The notes under the pieces: generated by a model | Database searches by the model: none | What the model was told of the DNA's origin: nothing | Seen by the model: only the letters and a program-made list of their open reading frames with translations | From: Hericium rajendrae | Lineage: Eukaryota > Basidiomycota > Agaricomycetes > Russulales > Hericiaceae | DNA length: 64,000 nt | Reading direction: 5' to 3' | Assembly: GCA_033439255.1 (NCBI GenBank) | Contig: CM065880.1 | Location: 1,302,001 to 1,366,000 of the forward strand | Made by a program: the position numbers and the translations under genes | Shown here: one piece after another, positions 47,633 through 58,956 of the stretch | Layout of the letters: every line of letters begins with the position of its first letter | Numbering within the stretch: position 1 is the first letter of the stretch

Positions 47633-48213
47633 CATCAGGAAGGTTGACAACTTTCTGATTGACCTGACAATTTCTAACCCTACTGACAGCTTCTGATTGA
47701 CCTGATCCACCTGAAAGCAATCTTGAGAAGCAAATATCTGATCAGACTTTTACATTCAAGAAAAGACATTTATTGTCAGATATATAAGTTTTTAATCTCT
47801 AACTAATAGATATATCAAAATCTTTGATATCTGAAATTTTTGAAAATCTGAGAGTGTCTGATTTCAAATCTGGAGGTCAAATATCAGTCAGATGGATCAG
47901 ACAGTGTCAGACACCATCAGATGCTCTCAGACAGTTGCAGATAATTTTCAGATATTTGACCTCCAGATTTGAAAAAATTCTCAGATCAGACACTCTCAGA
48001 TTTAGAAAATTTTAAATATTAGAGATTTTGATATATCTATTAGTTAGAGATTAAAAACTTATATATCTGACAATAAATGTTTTTACTTAAATGTAAAAGT
48101 TTGGTCAGATATTTGCCTGTTAAGATTACTTTCAGGTGGATCAGGTCAATTAGGAGCTGTCAGTAGGGTTAGAAATTGTCAGATCAATCAGAAAGTTGTC
48201 AACCTTCCTGATG
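47633..48213. mobile_element. MITE2: 581-bp foldback MITE
   Basis: A near-identical copy of MITE1 in the same orientation, with TA duplicated at both sides (47631-47632 and 48214-48215). It lies just left of the second KDZ transposase. Confidence 0.9.
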
Positions 48214-48418
48214 TATTGACTAGTAAGAGCTTTGAAGAACAATCACGTGACTCTTCGACTTAAAAAAATTCTAGTTCAGGAGCTTTCGAGGTGTCCAGTC
48301 TGAATTTGTCCCGGACAATGTCGCGGCGATATCACGTGATTCCATAATTTGACTTCGTCGAAATTTCGACTCCATCCAGACAAGTCCTATAGTGTTACTG
48401 TAAAGTAGAATATTTTAT
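48214..48418. other. Short spacer beyond the second KDZ transposase, possible terminal region
   Basis: In the first KDZ copy the transposase stop codon lies in the terminal repeat. By analogy this 205-base stretch, with two CACGTGA words and GTCGAAATTTCGAC, may be terminal sequence of the second element. I found no inverted partner in the window. Confidence 0.35.
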
Positions 48419-51400
48419 CTAGTCTAGTACAACATCATCCCATTGTGTTGCTTCAGTAGGCTCAGTGGGGTCAGTGTCCGAGTTAGAGCTCTCACTCTCG
48501 CTCTCCGATTCTGATAAAGTGATGTCCCTTGAGATCACCGCGGCCACCAAGGTATCCACTTCATCGAAAGTGACTCCATCCAAATTGTTTGGTGTGGCCG
48601 CCGGCATACCTTGCGTGTCTAAGGGACCTGCAGGAGATTGAATAGGAGATGGCCAATCAATAGTTAGGTGAAGCTGTCCGAGTACAGGCGTCCATTGCAC
48701 CTTGAATGATGCGCCAAGGCCGATATACATAGCCTTTTGTCGCAATGCGTATGCATTGACACCGCTTTGAATATCGCTGGGGAGCGTCGGTCGGAGGTTC
48801 TTGCGTCCGTCCCATTCATCAGCTTTCGTATACATGAGTGCCACGACCCGCCGCATTTCCTCCAACCGAAAAGCAATGTCTTCTTTCCAGCGGCGGACCC
48901 TTGCATGGCTTTTCGCATATGTTACATGCATACCTGTCAGGATGTCAAATTTAGCTGTCACCTTAGCATGAGAAGCTAGAGAGCTTACTGTCGTGTATTT
49001 CGTCCACCGTCATCTCACGTTGTTGGGCGTCAGGTAAGTCACGCGCGTCGGGGCGGAAGACTCTCCATATCCATGGCACTTCTCTCCGCCCCTCACCCAA
49101 ATTTGGATGTGATTTCTTTTTGCGAAGGGTGTCTGGGTCGTCGTCGTCATCATCACCGCCTGAAGGATCAAGCAGGTCCGCTTTCTTGAGAGGTAATAAC
49201 TTGAGTCGCCATGGAGCTTCCTCGTCGGGTTCTAGTGACTCAACCGCTCGATGAGCATCTTGATATCGCTCGAACTGACGATCGCGCTTGGCCACCAATT
49301 TCTTCAAGAGGGTGTGAGCCCAAGTATGTCGTTTCTGGCTGGGTCCATCAACGTGTGTTTTCTTGTAGTGACGCAGGTTCATGCGGACATGAATAAGTCG
49401 TCGGATTTCATGGAGGGCATCCTCGGCTTGTGCTTCCCGGAGGCGGGCTTCCTTGGCAGCAAGCCCATTAGCAAGCGCGTTTCGGAGCGAAGGATCAACA
49501 TCAGGAAGGTTGACAACTTTCTGATTGACCTGACAATTTCTAACCCTACTGACAGCTCCTGATTGACCTGATCTACCTGAAAGCAATCTTAACAGGCAAA
49601 TATCTGATCAAACTTTTACATTTAAGTAAAGACATTTATTGTCAGATATATAAGTTTGTAATCTCTAACTAATAGATATAACAAAATCTCTGATATCTGA
49701 AATTTTCTAAATCTGAGAGTGTCTGATCTGAGATTTTTTCAAATCTGGAGGTCAAATATCTGAAAATTATCTGCAACTGTCTGAGAGCATCTGATGGTGC
49801 CTGACACTGTCTGATCCATCTGACTGATATTTGACCTCCAGATTTGAAATCAGACACTCTCAGATTTTCAAAAATTTTAGATATCAAAGATTTTGATATA
49901 TCTATTAGTTAGAGATTAAAAACTCTTATATCTGACAATAAATGTCTTTTCTTGAATGTAAAAGTCTGATCAGATATTTGCTTCTCAAGATTGCTTTCAG
50001 GTGGATCAGGTCAATCAGAAGCTATCAGTAGGGTTAGAAATTGTCAGGTCAATCAGAAAGTTGTCAACCTTCCTGATGAACTTGAGATGGGAGCCACAGC
50101 TTCTCGAATTCAGGTTTCGGGGTGTCGTGTTTAGAAGGTGGGCTGGAATCGGACGACGAGGCAGAGGCGATGATAGAAGATATGATGGGCATATAGATTA
50201 GTTGTATGCTTCGCCACGCCTGTATGCGATGCTGTAATGCGTTGCGTCTGTCTTGCAAGGAAAGCTTCTTCTTCGTGGTATCACTGGTATCGCCACCCTC
50301 CTTTGCACGTAACAACCGCCTAGAATAATGATTAGTGTAGCAATTTAAAGGGTCAGCCTAATGGAGCACGTACTGTTGCTCTTCCAGTTCCATTCCGACA
50401 CTCAGAAATGTACTTTCAGTCATCTCATGAAGGGAAACAAGACCTTGCGCAACTTGCTGCGCTTCTTCTCGCACAAGGTCCAAGCGCACATCTGCGAGCG
50501 ACGTTTCTGGAAATCGAAACTGAGACGTGCAGACAATGCCTGATACCGACCTTGCACGGGCTCTTCATAAGGATTCGGATTCGACTTATTTCGGTCCCAC
50601 GCCATGATCATTTGATCCCAGCGCTGAATGACATCTTCCGGAAACAGATGTTTTAAGTCTTCAAGGAGCGGCTGCTGCTTCGCAAGCATGAAGACAGCAT
50701 CTTTTAGTGCGCAGGACAGGTGTTTCCCTTTCGAGCATCCGTCAGCTGAAGCAACACTCATACAGCGCGGGGACTTACCCATGGAAAGTGTCTTGCGCCA
50801 GTTCATCGCGCTGAAGATATCGTTCAGCATTTCATGCCGGGCACCCGGTGACATTTCGCGTGTGCTCAAGGCAGCGCCATTAGTTTCTGACCAGTTCGCC
50901 ATGACACCTTCACCACAAGTGCGTCCAACACCTTCTGTAAAGTTGAACGAGTACTTGACCTGACAGCTTGAGCCATGAGCAGCCAGATGGAATTTTGGGA
51001 CCAGGAAAATGACTTGAGTGGTGATGATATCAACAGCCAATCCTGGCGAGAACTTGCCCATACGGATCGGGAACTTCTTGTGATATTGACAAGCAATGTC
51101 ATACGAAACAATGAGACATATCCAAGTAGCGGCCATCATAGCAAGTGTCATGACCAAGATGAAATCAACATTCGCGTATCTAGGTTCTAATAAGCATGTG
51201 AGAATACATAGAAAGACAGAGCTCGACATACCGCTCGCCTCACTGCAGGTCACAAACACCATTTGGAAGAAAGAAAGAATGTCTGCCGCAAATCACGGCG
51301 GCCACGCCATTGACACAAAATCGTTTCTGGCCCGGCGTATTTGCATGATCTACGGCGGCAAAGGTAGAGTTGCATGTTTTCATCTATACATTACAGGTGA

Positions 51401-52980
51401 GCTTTTGTATCATAAAGGTGAGCTTGGATAGTGATGCGTGCCTCGGTCTCATCCTGATAATCTGCGAGATAACTTTGAAAAAGATTTTCGGGAACGAAGT
51501 ATGCCCACCCAGGTGATAACTCCAGATCGACGTAGCCATGGTTCTTCAGTTTGAGCTTGAAGTTGGCATCGATCGCGACGAACATATTGTAGAGAAACCT
51601 ACATGACTGGTTAATCAAAAGACCAGGACGAGACTCATAAAATGGACATACCGAAGGTGAGGTTGCGCGTTCTCCCACCCATCTGGTATGTTACATCCGG
51701 GATGAGGGCACGCAGGACATTCTACCACTTGACTACCAAGTGATGTCTCCACGATGCTGCCTGGATCGTGACCTCGACCTCCTCGCTTCATCATTCGGAT
51801 ATGGCAGAAGCATCGAGCGGCTCTCATGAACTCATGGTAGCGACTCTGAAGATCCTGTAAATGAATCACGAGAACAAACACAAGATGAACCAAATCTACG
51901 AACCTTCAGAAGATCAAGCCCAGTACCATTTGTGATTTGCACGAGTGTATGGTAGAAGTCATACGCATTCGTTTTCGCCTGAATGGACAAGGCATGGAAC
52001 ATCTTGAGCGTACGTATTGTGACAACGGTCTGAGGTCGTTGCAAGGTCACTGGCCACCATTGGGCCCGCAAGAGCTGGATGTATGGCCGTGCAGATCTGA
52101 TCAGTGCACAATCGCAATAGCGCACAGAAACGTCGTGAATTCCTGTGAGGTCGATGACTTTGAGAGAATTGGAGGTGGCATGAGGGTGCGGACAATCGGT
52201 GCCGTCATGGCCAAGCTGTACAACTAGGCCGGCATCTTTCAAGGTGTGTCGCTCATAATGAGTGCCATTCCACCGCTGAAGGATTGGCCAATTACTACGC
52301 TGGACAGGATTTTGACAAGGATAACTCACCTGAAGCCTATGCAAAGGTATATGCGCATGTCGTTTGGTGATGCAAGCACCGCATTTCAGACTAGAGAATA
52401 TGCAATCGATGCACGTAAGGTCCGCGTCGGCCATAGAATTGCAAGTCGCACATGGCACCGGGAACACCTGATCCTTTAGCCCAGAATGCCGCAAGATCTC
52501 ATCCAGGAATGTCTGTCGAACCTCCACGAATTCTTGAAGGTGGTCGATCTAAGATCGTCTGGTGAGATAGTTGCAAGCTCGGCGCATAACAAAATGACTA
52601 ACTCGTCTTTTTCTCTGTCGACCGCCCCGTCGTTTTCGCTTCCTGTGAGTTTGTGCGGTATGTTCAGCGGTGACCACCACAATCTTGGCTTCGGTAGATA
52701 CTGGTTCAGCGGAGAGGTCATCCAAGGGCATTGCATCCTCTGGATCACCACTCGCAGCCACAAGGGACGGGGAAGAGGGAAGCGCGGATGGGCGTGATAT
52801 GTCGATGAGGCTCTCAGTTCCGTCTACAGTATCCTTGATATGCTTGAGCTTGGCCTTGGCCTTGCGGTGCCGAGGAACGGCCACAGTGGTGTGTCGAGCA
52901 GCGGAGACTGTTTCATCATCATCGTCGCTGATGTATGTGGCCCGCGAGCCTTTTCTGCACTTGCATTTACGGGGCGGCAT
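48419..52980 (-). CDS. KDZ-family DDE transposase with CxC2 cysteine cluster (copy 2), interrupted by MITE3
   Basis: Start MPPRKCKCRKGSRATYISDD at 52980. The CxC2-like cluster has CATCNSMADADLTCIDC and KCGACITKRHAHIPLHRLQ (about 52420-52330). KDZ landmarks then follow: RWNGTHYERHTLKDAGLVVQ, RGHDPGSIVETSLGSQVVEC and CPACPHPGCNIPDGW, FLYNMFVAIDANFKLKLKNH, STFAAVDHANTPGQKRF, NGVCDLQ, YANVDFILVM, SYDIACQYHKKFPIRM, VPKFHLAAHGSSC, GRTCGEGVMANW, and the C-terminal helical part KEARLREAQAEDALHEIRR and RRWKEDIAFRLEEMRRVVAL, ending at 48419. Many short introns separate these. MITE3 lies in the C-terminal coding part; without it the frame is continuous. The GExxE glutamate seen in copy 1 (GEMIETAW) is replaced here (GEGVMANW), so activity is uncertain. 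Confidence 0.85.
49499..50078. mobile_element. MITE3: 580-bp foldback MITE inside the second KDZ transposase
   Basis: Same family as MITE1 and MITE2, opposite orientation, with AA duplicated on both sides (49497-49498 and 50079-50080). Deleting it with one AA restores LPSQVDPSLRNALANG in frame on the minus strand. Confidence 0.92.
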
Positions 52981-53187
52981 CGCGGGGGCACAGTGACAAT
53001 CGTGAGAAGACCAAACACACTATAAGTGACAAGACAAAAAAAACGCTCCACGTGATGACAATTCAGAATACTACTGTACTCGACATTGCAGACAGAGCGA
53101 CCATAAACCCTCCTGCTGCCCCGGTCAGAAATCATATGATGCGCGAAAAGCCAATCTGTCTATGCTACACAGAGTCAGCTCCAGAAA

Positions 53188-53562
53188 TCATGTCGAACCT
53201 TCTGAATTACTATACCTGCATCCAAGAAATACAAGCGCGTGTTCTCCGATAGCCTGTAATCGAATGAAATGACCTTGACGCACTAATTCGACCTCTTGAT
53301 AGAGTCCAGCGATCGTGCGGCGAAGACCATGTAAACGTTCCAGAGCGTTGCATTTGGGCAATACATCGTGCTGGTTCAAAGTGCTGCGAGCTTCACTCAG
53401 ATATTCCTCCTTCATCTTGTCAATGGTATCACAGTAACGGTCGACGAGCTTGGCCTCGGAAGTTGTCGTCGTTGTAGCAGAATCAGAAAGGCCTGTTAGG
53501 TCGAAAGTCTCCCGATATAACTGACAGCAAAGCTCCCATAGAGTGGCCTCTTTCTGAGCCAT
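53188..53562 (-). CDS. Small hypothetical protein upstream of the second KDZ transposase
   Basis: The frame MAQKEATLWELCCQLYRETF starts at 53562 and gives a helical protein of about 124 residues (KLVDRYCDTIDKMKEEYLSE; LERLHGLRRTIAGLYQEVEL). A donor-like CAG/GTATAG near 53216 suggests that the last residues belong to an intron and that a further exon may follow. It points in the same direction as the transposase and lies about 200 bases upstream of it. No family is recognised; it resembles an accessory or N-terminal module of the KDZ element. Confidence 0.5.
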   Translation of the reverse strand: MAQKEATLWELCCQLYRETFDLTGLSDSATTTTTSEAKLVDRYCDTIDKMKEEYLSEARSTLNQHDVLPKCNALERLHGLRRTIAGLYQEVELVRQGHFIRLQAIGEHALVFLGCRYSNSEGST

Positions 53563-54304
53563 GTCGCTAGTTCGATTGACGTCGAGCCGGCGGTGGCTAC
53601 GGACAAGGGTATTTAGGTAGGATCTATCATCGCGTTAACGGCACGTTGGTGACCTCAAAAGACATGAACTTACTTCCTTGCCCCATTAACCATCCCCTCT
53701 CGCAAGTTCTCCTCCATTTGTCGTTCTTTTTTACTCACTTTCCTGCATCCTATGCACTTGATCTTGGTATACCTGCGCTGATATTCCAGGCGGTCCTCGC
53801 GATGCCTGTTCACAAGATGAATGAGCACATATTTATGTGTGTATGTAAATCACAGGACTGACCGTTCGTAATATCTGTGCTTGTTGGACACCTTGCGAGC
53901 CATTGCTGATGACTGACAATAATGGATGTGGAAGCAAGTGCAGCAAGACACGCGTGAGATGACTGTTGCCGCATTGTGCCCCGCTGCGTCCTGTCCATTT
54001 CAACAAGCCTCACGAAACATTTCTCATTTCCTGTTTATCCTCGTGCTTTCTCATTTCATCTACACCTGTATCTCAATGGGGCATCTACTCAGGGCTGTTC
54101 AGCATCATTCAGAATTATTTTTATGTAGAGGAAGAATCTAAAACTGATAGATGTTGTGTTTTCAAGGCCAAATGCACATTCTACTGTTGAGATCTTCGAT
54201 TTCAAGCTCTCATGTTCAGAAGTTCAAAGAAAGGCACATTGCATAAGAGATTGGTTTCCATACTGCTCGAACAATAACTATCGAGGCTACGACGGCTACT
54301 TCTA
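53563..54304. other. Intergenic region with no gene
   Basis: Mixed-composition spacer; pyrimidine-rich around 53690-53770 and 53990-54060. Nothing is supported beyond possible promoter function for the minus-strand gene at 53562. Confidence 0.4.
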
Positions 54305-55203
54305 CTACACGAGGTAAACATTGCGGGCGAACCACTCGGCAGCAGTGTCGAGTGACTGGCATACCGTGTACATGCTAACACCGTCATTCGCGAAGTGGCC
54401 AAACAGGTGCTGACTAGAACTGAGTTAGTTACAAGCTTTCTTTGGAGGTTCGGAGCGACTTACGTGGGATTGAAGAATATCGCAGGATATTCCCCTGACA
54501 CAACACACAGATACGTGTTGAACTTCGGGGCACCGGTCGTCCCATCGTTCGAAGAGGATGCAGCGTCCTCGGGCAACCGAGCTTGCATTTGAGTGATGAT
54601 TTGTTCGAGGGGTTGCTCCTTCGGAGTCGTCTGCGTGCCGCCCTCATGATGGCCGAAGAGCGGCTGGCCTTTGATCGCATTGGAAAGGAGATGAGGGGCA
54701 GGCGGTGCTGCTGATGTCGAGGCGCTAGGCTGCTTCGTCGGGTTTGAGGCGGCGGGCTGCTTCGTCGACTTTGAGGTGGCGGGCTGCTTCGTAGATGTCT
54801 TGGTGACAGACTTCTTACGGACGAGGTTCTAGGCCAGAATCAATAAATCAGTCACACCAGCAGACATGAGGACACAGTGTGGGCTTACTTCGATCACTAC
54901 CTTCACATTGAGATCCCTCGCAAACGGCAAGTGCTCGAACGGAATTCGAACCCAAAAGCTGTTATTGTCTGCGGACAAAATCTTGTCCGGCTCCTCCTCA
55001 GAGCTACTGATTGAGATGACACTGCTGGCGTCTCCTTCGCTTTTCACCGGAAGGCGTTGACTGTCGCTGGCCATGTCGTGGTCATGCTCTTTGTCCAGGT
55101 CGATGCTGTTGGTGACACTACCACGCTCGGGGGACGAATCTTCGACCGACCTTTTGGGAGTCTTGGTGGACTGGCGAGAGCGAGGCGAGGTGAAATGTTT
55201 CAT
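54305..55203 (-). CDS. Hypothetical disordered protein with a conserved C-terminal segment
   Basis: From ATG at 55203 (MKHFTSPRSRQSTKTPKRS) the protein has a Ser/Glu acidic patch (VISISSSEEEPDKI, a SUMO-interaction-like motif), then FWVRIPFEHLPFARDLNVKV. An intron (about 54889-54830) leads to a Lys/Thr/Pro repeat with three TSTKQPA-like units, FNTYLCVVSGEYPAIFFNPT, and after a last intron HLFGHFANDGVSMYTVCQSL and a Trp-Phe end at 54305. The YxCVVSGExPAIFFN segment is weakly reminiscent of RNase H1 N-terminal (viroplasmin-like) domains, but that is a guess. It is a probable cargo gene of the KDZ region. Confidence 0.5.
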
Positions 55204-55554
55204 GCCTGTGGTGTGCATGAGTGGCATGAAGGCAACAATGTGGGAATGGTGCTTACTGGCAGGAAAAGTATTGGCGCTGCGAGACGGTGGATACCAAAGT
55301 GAGCACCAAGAGCGCGACAATGCTCGGTCGGACTTCAAAAAAAACTGTAACTGCTGCCCAAACACTAGCAAAGTCGAAAGATACTACTATGTCCTGCCGT
55401 TACAGCGATGAACGAAGGCGGGCATTGCACGTGGGGTGGTTTTCGTGGCCGTTGCCGACGTTCCTCTTTTAGAAATGCTGCGCCGAGGGCACGTTCAGCG
55501 CTCAACACCCCTTCGAGGCTTCGATTTCGAACCTACCTACTGCTACAGCGCCCA

Positions 55555-55850
55555 ATGTGGACCACTCCGGAACAATTGGTTTACTTAGAGAGCCTCCTTC
55601 TAGCATTTCGAATGCGCTGGGAGCAGCGTAGCCTCACCGAGTTTTGGCATCTTGCATTTGCCGGCTGGTCAACACGATGGCCCGATGCCAGTGAGGCTGA
55701 GCTGTCACACCTATACAGGGTCAGTACTTCAGTAATGAGGACGACATTCTCTGCAATAACTTAACTTTTTCCTACTAGAGAATTAGACACTGGTTTCATA
55801 ATCGAACACGGGCTGACACCTTGAGACGACGACGCACCGTGCGCCACTAA
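55555..55850 (+). CDS. Short homeodomain-like protein
   Basis: Two exons, 55555-55719 and 55779-55850, give 78 residues: MWTTPEQLVYLESLLLAFRM, FWHLAFAGWSTRWPD, then RIRHWFHNRTRADTLRRRR and a stop. The spacing of helices and the WFxNR motif followed by arginines resemble a homeodomain with its recognition helix, and the intron before RIRHWF is at the same place in the related genes at 36171 and 56484. Compared with those, it ends right after the DNA-binding-like part, so it is either a truncated copy or a minimal version. Confidence 0.6.
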
Positions 55851-56014
55851 TGCCCAAATGCGGCGAAGTCGAGAAATACTACTTTGCCTGTGGCCACAGT
55901 GATGAGGGAGGGGTGGGCTGAGGAATGTGGGGCTGTGCACGTGCAATAATCTATGTCAATTTTGAGCCGTAGAGTGTGACACCATTTTTGGAATAGCCAC
56001 AAGCACGCCTACTG

Positions 56015-56415
56015 CATCAGGAACCTTCAAAACTTTCTGATGGATCCTGCAGAGTCTGATCAACTGCAAGACCTGATCCAGCTGCAGGCTCTAATTAGAG
56101 GTCAATTTTTGATCAGAGATTTTATATTTTGAAGTCAATAACTATTGGCAGATATAGTAGTCATCCAACTCTAATCATTAGATGCAACAAAGTTTTCAAT
56201 ATCTAAATTTTACATAAATCTGAGCAGTTCTGATCAGTCTGTGAGCATTCTGCATTGATACTTTTTTGAATCTTAAGGTCAAATATTCTGCAGCTAGCTG
56301 AGAGTAGCTGATGTTGTCTGAGAGTATCTGATGTGTCTGATGCAACTGCTGCAGGTCATGCAGACACTGTCAGATGCCTTGCAGGTCAAACAGAAAGTTT
56401 TGAAGGTTCCTGATG
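56015..56415. mobile_element. MITE4: 401-bp CATC-ended foldback MITE
   Basis: Ends are CATCAGGAACCTTCAAAACT and AGTTTTGAAGGTTCCTGATG with TG duplicated on both sides (56013-56014 and 56416-56417). It lies 70 bases upstream of the homeodomain-like gene at 56484 and so may affect its promoter. The body is related to, but clearly different from, the 580-bp MITEs. Confidence 0.88.
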
Positions 56416-56483
56416 TGTATAGTTCACTATCCACCATCCATCCAGAGCACTTTTCACTCCTCATCTGCTTCCGATAGTGATCA

Positions 56484-58956
56484 ATGTGGACCACGAAGGA
56501 GCAATTAAAATGGCTGGAGGAATGGCTTCCCGAATACCAAAAGCGCCAGGCGCAGGGTACCACGACCGACATCTGGCCTCAAGTCTATGCCGGTTGGTTC
56601 GGGCAATGGCCAGACGACCCTAAAAAGCCAGATTATCGAAAGGTCAGTCGTAGCAATGGTATTCCCTCTTTGACTTATCTTTTTCCTTCCAGAGAATCAA
56701 GGAATGGTTTAACAATCGGACGCGAGGTAAATGGCGGATGAAGCGGGCGCCAACTTCTGGATCTATTGGGCAAGAAGACTTGAAAGCTGCCAGACTATCA
56801 AGTCTACTGCAAGCTGTACTGGGAAGAGAAGTTGCGCGACATTATCAACCCCGCCTACGAGAAGTACCTCGCAGCCCAGAAACCGGGCGATGAGGTCACG
56901 AATGTGATGGTCTTTCGGAACTGCATGTGCCGCGAACTGTTGGCTGAGGAGAGCGAAGCGATCAAGAAGGCGGTGCGGAGGGCGCAGTTGAAAGGAGGCG
57001 ACGACGACGACGACGAGACGATGACGACAAGAACAACAGCAACGACGGCGGCAGCAATGATGACGAGGGGCAGGGCCAGACGACCAGCAAGAAGAAAGAG
57101 CGGACGCCCACAGCTGACGACGCGAAACGAAAGTCAGAGCAGCTTGACAGGTGAGTACAAACAAGACTTACCGTTGTACATCGCTTGATCATTCGGCATC
57201 AGAAATATCGAGGCCCTGCCGTTGACATTGCGGGTCTTGGTGTGCGAGATCATGGAACAGACAGGTTTTGTCTGTACAATTGTGGTCGAAAAGTGCATAA
57301 AGGGTACAATCGAGTCGTTCACGTAAGTTCCGTATCGGCCATGATGGTCGGCGACTTACCAGCTTAGCAGCTTTGATACCGAACTGGAAAATAAAGCCAC
57401 CTTCTCGTCTAGCTATCCCGGATACCACAAGCACGTCAAAAAACCATGGATAGAATATCTAAAGAAGATTTTTCGTGAGTGCCAAAACATGAATTATAAG
57501 GATGATCGGCCCTACTTACCTGAGCGATCATAGCTAAAGAGAGTCAGGACGATACCTCGGGAAAGGAGGCCAACAAACCTGACATCGTCGCACATCCACA
57601 AGCGGAAACTACAATTGCACCTACATCCACAGCAGTGACGCCAGATAGCCCAGCCAACTCCCATCCATGCACGCCGATGGGGCCAGACGAGGCCGACGCT
57701 GAGGAGGCCGAGAGTGAGGTACCAGCCCACCATCCAACCGGCAAGAAGAAAAAATCGAAGGGCCTGAGCCCGTACGAACTTGAGCGCCAGGCTTGCATCG
57801 AGGACAACTTAGCCAAAGCAAAGGCATTGGAGATCAACGTCTTCAAGATGCCCTGGAAAGAGTTCCAAGCGCATTTAGAAAAACAGAAGAAGGAAGCCAA
57901 ATGAACGAAACCCACCAAAGCGATGCCGACAACAGCAGATGCCCAAGAGACCGAGAAGTCAGCCAACGAGCCGGGGGGAGCGTTTGCGACGGGACAGGAC
58001 TCTGCTGAGGCCGAGAAGACATCCGATCAGGACCACATGTCTGTCGACACGGCCAACCAGGGCACCAAGACATCTGCAAGGGACATCCTAGGACCGATGA
58101 CTCCATCCACAGGCGCGAGCGCGCCGGACCCGTCCTCAAGAGATGAGAGCCAGCCGGCTCATGGTGACGTTCCAGGGCATGTTGCGTCTAAGACGGCTGG
58201 CCGCGCCACATCCCCTGTCGCCACTACAGTTAACATGATCGCTGAGAAGCTGGGATCAGACCTCGCGATGGCGCTGAGAAGGCTGGAGCTGCTAGTGCAG
58301 AACTATCCAGTCAGACAGAAAGCCAAAACGAGACTGAAGAAGCTGACCATATGGATGAAGATGGAGCTGGAGCCGGCGATCCTACCTGGATTGCAGATAC
58401 TATCAAATTCTTGCAAGCGGGGTCCAAGAATCAGGCTTGGAAGGATGCCGTTGCTTCATGGCGCAAGATCGCGCTGATTTTTGGCGATGTAGATCCGGCG
58501 GTAAGTCGTTTCAAAGGTTCACATTGCACAAACTCCCGCTGATCCCTATCGAAGAATCGCAAACACTGGTTCAGTGCGACAAATCGTCCGGATAAAGTCG
58601 GCAGCTGGATCCAGAGAAAGCGTATATTTGAGAACATACCGGACTTGGGTGATATATCGGTCTTCGCCGCATTGTGGAGGAAGTGGTGGGCGGGAGCGCA
58701 GCCGGACTGGAGGAAGGATGAAACGGCCGAGTGGCCTCTCAAGCGCGTTGGCGGTCAGAACGAAACATGGCCGAATGTCACGAAGGGAGGCAAGAGTGGA
58801 GTTGTAATGGTGCTGCTGCCGCTCGTGTGGTGGCACAAGCGTATGTCCACTGAGGCAGATGCACGAGAGCTTCAATCGGCAATCGAGGACGTCAGGTTTG
58901 CTTTGGGCGAGGTCGAGCGAGCGCTGGCATCCATCAGTAAACATCAAATTTACTGA
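56484..58956 (+). pseudogene. Homeodomain-like KDZ cargo gene with frameshifts and a stop
   Basis: Begins MWTTKEQLKWLEEWLPEYQK, splices (GTCAGT...TTCCAG, about 56643-56692) to RIKEWFNNRTRGKWRMKRAP, a homeodomain-like recognition helix. The next module, YQVYCKLYWEEKLRDIINPA, is in a shifted frame. Further exons give IEALPLTLRVLVCEIMEQTG (57208-57320), a Lys-rich SPYELERQACIEDNLAKAK module ending in TGA at 57902-57904, and in the same frame a disordered stretch. After another shift the C-terminal module reads WIADTIKFLQAGSKNQAWKD, then NRKHWFSATNRPDKVGSWIQ, WRKWWAGAQPDW, GGKSGVVMVLLPLVWW, and ends at 58956. All modules belong together in a large KDZ-associated family as I remember it. The TGA context (AAATGAACG) allows a CGA to TGA origin. 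Confidence 0.6.

Noticed and set aside
22799-53562. Starship-type giant element
   Set aside because: No tyrosine-recombinase (DUF3435) captain gene is visible; the elements have KDZ transposases and terminal inverted repeats.
36171-58956. Mating-type homeodomain locus (HD1/HD2)
   Set aside because: The WFxN genes are scattered, broken, carry large non-HD modules, and lie with KDZ transposases; there is no divergent HD1/HD2 pair or flanking mip gene.
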